Shown: positions 57,987 to 64,000 of the stretch, in pieces
How the letters are laid out: each line of letters starts with the position of its first letter
How positions within the stretch are numbered: the stretch's first letter is position 1
NCBI GenBank assembly: GCA_029010575.1
Contig: JAQXKS010000020.1
Coordinates: forward strand, 1-64,000
Reading direction: 5' to 3'
DNA length: 64,000 bases
Source of the DNA: Bacteroidales bacterium
GTDB lineage: Bacteria; Bacteroidota; Bacteroidia; Bacteroidales; UBA932
Program-made: the position numbers and the translations under genes
The notes under the pieces: model-generated
What the model was told of the DNA's origin: nothing
Seen by the model: only the letters and a program-made list of their open reading frames with translations
The model's database searches: none

Positions 57987-60248
57987 ATGGAATGGATTTA
58001 CATCGGAATCATTGCATTCCTCTTTTTTCTGGCAATATCTGACTTGATAGTAGGAGTGAGCAACGATGCAGTGAACTTCCTGAACTCAGCAGTGGGAGCA
58101 AAGAGTGCTTCTTTCAGGACAATAATAGTCATTGCAGCAATTGGAGTATTTGCCGGAGCTACAATGAGTAACGGTATGATGGAGATTGCCCGTCACGGAA
58201 TCTACCAACCCCAATTTTTCTCTTTTGAGGAGATTATATGCATAATGCTTGCTGTTATGGTAACAGATGTGATAATATTGGATGCATTCAACTCTATGGG
58301 TTTGCCTACATCCACTACTGTCTCTCTGGTATTTGAGCTACTAGGAGGCACTGTGGCTCTTGCCTTGCTCAAGAACATAAGCAGCGATGGTGCTCTCACA
58401 TTCACACAAATGATTAATTCAGAAAAGGCCTTGACAGTCGTATTGGGAATATTTCTCTCCATTGCACTCGCCTTTTTCTTCGGAGCCCTGGTACAATATA
58501 TTACCCGCCTTCTGTTCACCTTCAACTACAAACACAAAGTAAAATGGGCCGCCGGAATCATCGGTGGAATCGCAGTGACAGCCATCCTCTACTTCATGGT
58601 AATAAAGGGACTGAAAGACGCATCTTTCATGACAGCAGACTTGAAAATGTACATCAAAGAAAATACAGGAAGCATACTGCTGCTGTTCTTTGTTGTAAGT
58701 GGAATAATAATGCAGATACTGGCCTTGCTGAAAATCAACATATTCAAAGTTATAGTCCTTATAGGAACATTTGCTCTAGCAATGGCATTTGCAGGAAACG
58801 ACCTGGTGAACTTCATAGGAATTCCCCTTGCAGGATATGCTGCATTCCAGGATTGGTCAGCCAACTCAGGAGGCATTGGAGCAGACAGCTACATGATGGA
58901 ATCCCTCATGGGACCGGCAAAGACACCATTGCTTTTCCTCATTGCAGCCGGTGCCATCATGGTAATCTCGCTCACCACATCCAAGAAGGCAAAAAATGTC
59001 ATAAAGACATCAGTAAACCTATCTAAACAAGATAACTCGGACGAAATGTTCGGCACATCAGCAATAGCCAGAAGGATTGTGACACTGTCAAACTCTATAG
59101 CCTGCTCAGTCCAAAAGGTCATTCCTGAAAAGGTCTCCAGATTCATAGACAAGCGTTTCAACAAGGATGAAGTTATTCTTGAAAATGGAGCAGCGTTCGA
59201 CCAGCTCAGAGCAGCTGTAAACTTGGTAATAGCATCATTGCTCATTGCACTTGGCACTTCACTCAAGCTCCCCCTCTCGACCACGTTTGTAACATTTATG
59301 GTAGCAATGGGTACCTCTCTTGCAGACAGAGCATGGGGAAGAGAAAGTGCTGTCTTCAGGGTGACAGGAATGATATCGGTCATAGGCGGATGGTTCCTCA
59401 CAGCAATTGCAGCCTTTATCTTATGCTTCATCGTGACAATGGCAATGCATTTCGGCTCGTTCATTGTTATGTTCCTTCTCTCTGCAGTGGCAATAGCAAT
59501 AATAATAAGGAGCAATATCAAATATGCGAAGGAGAACAAGGAGGAGAAGAGAGACACACTCTATCAGCAGATTATGGAATGCAAAGAGCCTCAGCTGCTC
59601 TGGGAGCTGGTGTGCAGCCACATCAGAGAGAATGTCACTGACAACCTCAAAGAGGTAGAGACTATGTACGGTCACTTTACAGATGCCTTCAAGAATCAGA
59701 ATAGAAGGACGATGAAAAAACTCTCCATAACAGTAAATGAGCAGATAAGGATAAACAAGAGTGTTCGCAAAAAAGAGATACGGGCATTCATGAAACTCTC
59801 TGCCGGCATCACTGCCCAAGCCAATACCTGGTTTCATATTATCAGCAACCACTCAGTCGAACTGTTATACGGTCTAAGGAGATCGTTCGACCCTTGCCTG
59901 GAACATATCGAAAACAACTTCAATCCCCTCCCTGCAGATAAAGCAGAAGAACTCGATAAACTGGGAAGCACACTTGACTCAATATATAAAAAGGTAATCA
60001 ATTATATCAGCAGCTATCAGGTTAACGAAAGTTCAGATCCTATAGCCATAATCAAGGAGATATCTCACTTCAAGAGTCAGGTAACTGAAAAAATCGAAGA
60101 GAATATCAAAGGGCTCACATCTGAAAAGAATGATAACAATTTGAATATAAATATATTATATCAGACTGTTTTACAAGAGACATACCAACAGGCTGATAAC
60201 CTCAAGCACCTCATCAGGGCATTTTACAGACTAATGAATGTAAGCTGA
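57987..60248 (+). CDS. Inorganic phosphate transporter (PiT family) with C-terminal PhoU-like helical domain
   Basis: 'GVSNDAVNFLNSAVG', 'GNDLVNFIGIPLAG', 'PLSTTFVTFMVAMGTSLADRAWG'; cytosolic helical C-terminus; start set to MEWIYIG. Confidence 0.93.
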   Translation: MEWIYIGIIAFLFFLAISDLIVGVSNDAVNFLNSAVGAKSASFRTIIVIAAIGVFAGATMSNGMMEIARHGIYQPQFFSFEEIICIMLAVMVTDVIILDAFNSMGLPTSTTVSLVFELLGGTVALALLKNISSDGALTFTQMINSEKALTVVLGIFLSIALAFFFGALVQYITRLLFTFNYKHKVKWAAGIIGGIAVTAILYFMVIKGLKDASFMTADLKMYIKENTGSILLLFFVVSGIIMQILALLKINIFKVIVLIGTFALAMAFAGNDLVNFIGIPLAGYAAFQDWSANSGGIGADSYMMESLMGPAKTPLLFLIAAGAIMVISLTTSKKAKNVIKTSVNLSKQDNSDEMFGTSAIARRIVTLSNSIACSVQKVIPEKVSRFIDKRFNKDEVILENGAAFDQLRAAVNLVIASLLIALGTSLKLPLSTTFVTFMVAMGTSLADRAWGRESAVFRVTGMISVIGGWFLTAIAAFILCFIVTMAMHFGSFIVMFLLSAVAIAIIIRSNIKYAKENKEEKRDTLYQQIMECKEPQLLWELVCSHIRENVTDNLKEVETMYGHFTDAFKNQNRRTMKKLSITVNEQIRINKSVRKKEIRAFMKLSAGITAQANTWFHIISNHSVELLYGLRRSFDPCLEHIENNFNPLPADKAEELDKLGSTLDSIYKKVINYISSYQVNESSDPIAIIKEISHFKSQVTEKIEENIKGLTSEKNDNNLNINILYQTVLQETYQQADNLKHLIRAFYRLMNVS

Positions 60249-60255
60249 TAATTTA

Positions 60256-60286
60256 TTGAGTACTTCCGATTTTTCTTCTAACTTTG
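60256..60286 (+). promoter_or_regulatory. Promoter of response regulator / histidine kinase pair
   Basis: TTG 60256-60258, N20, TAACTTTG 60279-60286; ATG 60292. Confidence 0.65.
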
Positions 60287-60291
60287 CAAAG

Positions 60292-60966
60292 ATGAAAACG
60301 AAAATACTTATAGTGGATGACGAAGAGTCAATATGTGAGATTCTGAGTTTCAACCTCGAAATTGAAGGTTTCGAGGTTGATTGCGCATATAATGCAGAAC
60401 AGGCCATGAAGATGCCTCTTGAAGAGTACTCACTGATAATTCTTGATGTAATGATGTCTGGTAAAAGTGGGTTCAAAATGGCAAAAGAGTTAAAGGACTC
60501 ACCATTGACAGTAGATATTCCCATTATCTTCTGCTCTGCCATGGGCTCTGAAGAGAGCAAGGTTACCGGACTCACCATAGGTGCTGATGACTACATTGCA
60601 AAACCCTTCTCTGTCAGAGAGGTTGTGGCCAGGGTAAAGAGTGTGTTAAGAAGATGCCACAAGGAAGGCGACAGCCAGATACTGGATTTCAAAGGGCTGA
60701 AGGTCGACATCCTAAAGCACAAATGCTACATCGACTCCTCTGAAGTTGCATTGACAAAGACAGAACTTGAAATCCTTATCCTAATGCTCAAGAATCCCGG
60801 ACGAGTTTTTTCCAGAGAAGAGATACTCAAGAGAATATGGAAGGATGAAGTAATAGTGCTGGATAGGACAATAGATGTCAACATTACACGGCTAAGAAAA
60901 AAACTCGGAGAGTATGGAAACTATCTGACAACAAGTCAGGGATACGGTTATGGCTTTAATATTTAA
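60292..60966 (+). CDS. OmpR/PhoB-family response regulator
   Basis: 'ILIVDDEESICEIL', 'LIILDVMMSG', 'DDYIAKPFS'; winged-helix C-terminus 'RTIDVNITRLRKKLG'. Confidence 0.95.
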   Translation: MKTKILIVDDEESICEILSFNLEIEGFEVDCAYNAEQAMKMPLEEYSLIILDVMMSGKSGFKMAKELKDSPLTVDIPIIFCSAMGSEESKVTGLTIGADDYIAKPFSVREVVARVKSVLRRCHKEGDSQILDFKGLKVDILKHKCYIDSSEVALTKTELEILILMLKNPGRVFSREEILKRIWKDEVIVLDRTIDVNITRLRKKLGEYGNYLTTSQGYGYGFNI

Positions 60967-61855
60967 CAAAGAGAAGCAGACCATCTCCATGCTGGAGGAG
61001 CTGGTCTATCTGGCTGAAAAGGGAACCCCCACTGGCAAGAATTTCGGACATTTTCCCTCAGGCAGAATAGGTACTTTGCTTGACAGGCTCACGGAGATAT
61101 ATAACAAGGGGCTGGTAACCAAAGAGGATATCTCCATAGAGAGAGAGAGGGTGATATTCCAGACTCAGGAGAATATTGTCCGCAAGAAACAGTTGACACA
61201 GAACATCAACCATGAGCTAAAAACCCCTGTAAGCAGTATATGCGGATACCTTGAAACCCTCGTTTCCAATCCTAACATACCTCCTGCTACCAGAGAGCTA
61301 TTCATTTCCAAGGCCTACTCACAGGCCAAAAGGCTCTCTGACTTACTTGGAGATCTATCCACACTCACCCGTATGGAAGAGGGGAGCGACAAAATCTCCA
61401 AAGAGCCTTTAAACCTCTCAGAAATCGTTAAGGACGTGGTTAGGTCCATAGAAATATCAGTAAACAGCTCATGTAAAATAGTAAACAATCTACCGGATGA
61501 TCTGAGCATTAATGGCAACTACTCCCTGATAGAATCAATTTTCAACAACCTCCTCGAAAATGCCCTCCTCTACTCCAAAGGGAGCAAAGTGGAAATCAAT
61601 CTCACCAAGAGGGATGAAAAGATGCTATACTTCTCTGTTTCAGACAATGGGACAGGTGTAGACCCTATCCATCTTGACCGTATATTTGAGCGGTTCTACA
61701 GAGTTGACAAAGGAAGAAGTAGGGAACTGGGAGGAACAGGACTGGGGCTTTCGATAGTAAAGAACTCTGTTCTGATCCATGGAGGGAAAATAACTGCGGA
61801 AAATAGTAAACCTAAAGGATTGACTTTCAATTTTTCGCTAATGATCAACAATTGA
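60950..61855 (+). CDS. Soluble sensor histidine kinase (no evident TM segment)
   Basis: H box 'NINHELKTPVSSI', N box 'IFNNLLENALLYS', G boxes 'DNGTGVDP', 'GGTGLGLSIVKN'; 17-nt overlap with regulator. Confidence 0.93.
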   Translation: MALIFNKEKQTISMLEELVYLAEKGTPTGKNFGHFPSGRIGTLLDRLTEIYNKGLVTKEDISIERERVIFQTQENIVRKKQLTQNINHELKTPVSSICGYLETLVSNPNIPPATRELFISKAYSQAKRLSDLLGDLSTLTRMEEGSDKISKEPLNLSEIVKDVVRSIEISVNSSCKIVNNLPDDLSINGNYSLIESIFNNLLENALLYSKGSKVEINLTKRDEKMLYFSVSDNGTGVDPIHLDRIFERFYRVDKGRSRELGGTGLGLSIVKNSVLIHGGKITAENSKPKGLTFNFSLMINN

Positions 61856-62005
61856 TAGAAAGTCAAGTATTTAGGTTACCCCCCCCCACGCAATTTATTG
61901 ATTTTCATGAATTTCAGCAATCTTAACAATTGAATAAAAATTACAATCACCATTATTTCGGTTATATTGATTACAAATTAATAATAATATTTAACTAATA
62001 GTATT

Positions 62006-62035
62006 TTGTGATTATTTTTCATAACACTACATTTG
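62006..62035 (+). promoter_or_regulatory. Promoter of XRE-type regulator
   Basis: TTG 62006-62008, N19, TACATTTG 62028-62035; ATG 62040. Confidence 0.65.
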
Positions 62036-62039
62036 TGCT

Positions 62040-62378
62040 ATGAATAATTTGGAAATCAAAAAGCGAATAGAGCAGCAGAGAAGGAAACAAAATCTTTCTC
62101 AATCTGACGTGGCAGATCTCCTATCAATCTCACAAACAGCTTATCACAAGATTGAAAAAGGAGATACCATCTTAGTCAGCGAGCGCATTCCTCAACTTGC
62201 AACCATCCTTCATATCTCTGAGGAAGAGTTGATTTTCGGAAAGGAATTCAATACAGTCAGAGAGCAGAATGACCTTGTCATTGCTGAAAGGGACAGACGC
62301 ATCGCTGAACTGGAAGAAATTATTAAAGACAAGAACCGGATCATCCATCTTCTTGGTGAAAAACTGGAAAGAATGTAG
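62040..62378 (+). CDS. XRE-family HTH protein with C-terminal coiled coil
   Basis: 'IKKRIEQQRRKQNLSQSDVADLLSISQTAYHKIEKGDT'; heptad-like C-terminus. Confidence 0.9.
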   Translation: MNNLEIKKRIEQQRRKQNLSQSDVADLLSISQTAYHKIEKGDTILVSERIPQLATILHISEEELIFGKEFNTVREQNDLVIAERDRRIAELEEIIKDKNRIIHLLGEKLERM

Positions 62379-62393
62379 TTAATTTGCAACATT

Positions 62394-63002
62394 ATGTTGC
62401 AACAGTTTTTCAAACCTAATATCATAGAAGCAGGATGTGACGAAGCTGGCCGCGGATGTCTGGCAGGGCCGGTGTTTGCCGCGGCTGTGGTACTACCCTC
62501 TGATTTTTTCAACGAGGATCTCAATGACTCCAAAAAACTATCTCCATCCAAGAGAGAGAGACTGCGGGAGCTTATCATTAGAGAATCAATAGATTACAAA
62601 GTCGAATATGTAACTGAAAAAGAGATTGACGCCATCAATATTCTCAATGCTTCGATTTTATGCATGCATAAGGCATTAGATGGTCTTAATACTCGGATAG
62701 GTCACATTATCGTTGATGGAAACAGGTTCAAAGCCTGGAGAGACCCATACGGTGTTTTAGTTCCCCACAATTGTATTGTAAAGGGTGATGCTACTTTTGC
62801 ATCTATTGCAGCAGCATCAATACTTGCTAAAACTTTTAGGGATGACTATATGAGGAAGGCCGCTCTTGATTATCCAGAGTATGGATGGGACAAGAATTTC
62901 GGATACCCTACAAAAAGTCACCGGATGGCAATAAAAAAGTACGGTATAACTCCGTTACACCGTACTACTTTCACACTGCTACCAGATCCGGAACTCTTTT
63001 AG
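62394..63002 (+). CDS. rnhB: Ribonuclease HII
   Basis: '[22 protein letters not shown]', '[10 protein letters not shown]', '[15 protein letters not shown]'. Confidence 0.96.
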   Translation: MLQQFFKPNIIEAGCDEAGRGCLAGPVFAAAVVLPSDFFNEDLNDSKKLSPSKRERLRELIIRESIDYKVEYVTEKEIDAINILNASILCMHKALDGLNTRIGHIIVDGNRFKAWRDPYGVLVPHNCIVKGDATFASIAAASILAKTFRDDYMRKAALDYPEYGWDKNFGYPTKSHRMAIKKYGITPLHRTTFTLLPDPELF

Positions 63003-64000
63003 TCCAGTTTAAGGACTGCCATAAATGCACTCTGTGGCACTTCAACATTTCCGACCTGGCGCATTCTTTTCTTTCCTTTCTTCTGTTTTTCAAGGAGTTT
63101 CCTCTTTCTTGATATATCTCCTCCGTAACATTTGGCAAGGACATCCTTACGCACGGCCTTTACCGTTTCACGAGCTATTATTTTGGCTCCTATCGCAGCC
63201 TGGATTGCGATTTCGAACTGTTGTCTGGGAATAAGTTCCTTTAGCTTTTCACACATTCTGCGACCGAAATCATAAGCCTTATCTCTATGGATCAGGGATG
63301 AGAGGGCATCGACCTGTTCTCCATTAAGAAGGATATCAAGCTTTACGAGTTCTGCCTTTTGATAACCTATCAGATGGTAGTCAAAAGAGGCATATCCCCT
63401 CGATATAGATTTAAGTTTGTCATAGAAGTCGAAAACAATTTCCGCCAAAGGCATGTCGTATGTAAGTTCAACCCTATCGGCAGTTATAAAGTGCTGGTTC
63501 TTAAGTACCCCTCGCTTATCGAGACAGAGCTTCATAATCTGTCCGAAATATTCACTTTTCGAGATAATCTGAGCTCTTATATATGGTTCTTCTATATAGT
63601 CTATCGTAGTCTGTGGAGGAAGTCCCGAAGGGTTATGCACCTGGACGACCTCTCCGTCAGTAGTATGGACATTATATGAAACATTCGGTACAGTGGTTAT
63701 GACATCCATATCGAACTCTCTGTAGAGTCTCTCCTGAACTATCTCAAGGTGAAGCAGTCCTAGAAATCCACACCTAAAACCGAATCCCAAAGCCAGAGAT
63801 GATTCTGGGTCGAAAACCAGCGAAGCATCATTCAGACGTAACTTTTCGAGAGAGGCTCTGAGCGTTTCATACTCGTCTGTCTCGACTGGATAAACTCCTG
63901 CGAAAAGCATAGGTTTGACCTCTTCAAATCCGGCAATAGAGTCACTGCAAGGATTCTCAACATGGGTAATCGTATCACCTACCTTTACCTCTACTGCCGT
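62999..64000 (-). CDS. lepA: Elongation factor 4 (LepA), C-terminal part; N-terminus outside window
   Basis: '[32 protein letters not shown]', '[42 protein letters not shown]'; open to window edge. Confidence 0.97.
   Translation of the reverse strand, partial: TAVEVKVGDTITHVENPCSDSIAGFEEVKPMLFAGVYPVETDEYETLRASLEKLRLNDASLVFDPESSLALGFGFRCGFLGLLHLEIVQERLYREFDMDVITTVPNVSYNVHTTDGEVVQVHNPSGLPPQTTIDYIEEPYIRAQIISKSEYFGQIMKLCLDKRGVLKNQHFITADRVELTYDMPLAEIVFDFYDKLKSISRGYASFDYHLIGYQKAELVKLDILLNGEQVDALSSLIHRDKAYDFGRRMCEKLKELIPRQQFEIAIQAAIGAKIIARETVKAVRKDVLAKCYGGDISRKRKLLEKQKKGKKRMRQVGNVEVPQSAFMAVLKLD

Noticed and set aside
58889-59557. 222-aa minus-strand ORF inside the PiT transporter gene
   Set aside because: Fully antisense to a well-supported CDS; low-complexity Ile/Ala/Met-rich translation typical of a shadow ORF; no start context.
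60950-60966. Overlap of response regulator and kinase considered as a frameshift
   Set aside because: Both proteins are complete with intact motifs; short overlaps are normal for two-component gene pairs.
1-64000. CRISPR arrays, insertion sequences, prophage or integrative elements
   Set aside because: No spaced direct repeats, transposase/integrase or phage structural motifs seen in the ORF track or by eye.
1-64000. tRNA or rRNA genes
   Set aside because: Intergenic gaps are short and none shows a GGTTCGAATCC-type T-arm with a paired acceptor stem; small ncRNAs cannot be excluded without a covariance search.

Overview
Chromosomal window from a Bacteroidetes/Bacteroidales-like bacterium (basis: TTG-N19-21-TAnnTTTG promoters, FeoAB fusion, BACON-domain lipoprotein, purH-mreBCD-mrdA-rodA order). 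It is densely coding and mostly housekeeping: malQ (5' truncated), radA, topA, PBP1A, ddl, prmC, ispD, purH, mreBCD-mrdA-rodA, gcvP, miaA, rdgB, recO, rnr, ABC-F, a ribosomal protein block (rplC-D-W-B-rpsS-rplV-rpsC), feoAB, secG, lptE, rnhB and lepA (truncated at the window edge). I saw no CRISPR array, transposase, integrase, phage module, rRNA or tRNA. No wholly new multi-gene system stands out. The best second-look items are: (i) an S10-type ribosomal operon that starts at rplC and stops with a terminator after rpsC; (ii) several promoters placed 3-5 nt upstream of ATG, implying leaderless mRNAs; (iii) a feoAB / hemerythrin / LuxR-type regulator operon; (iv) an exported caspase-like protein and three other exported peptidases within about 9 kb; (v) a PiT-PhoU-like transporter next to a response regulator and a histidine kinase with no transmembrane segments; (vi) a PspC-PadR-PspC cassette; (vii) a 14-bp perfect palindrome in a promoter spacer. 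All family names come from reading protein motifs by eye; no database search was run.
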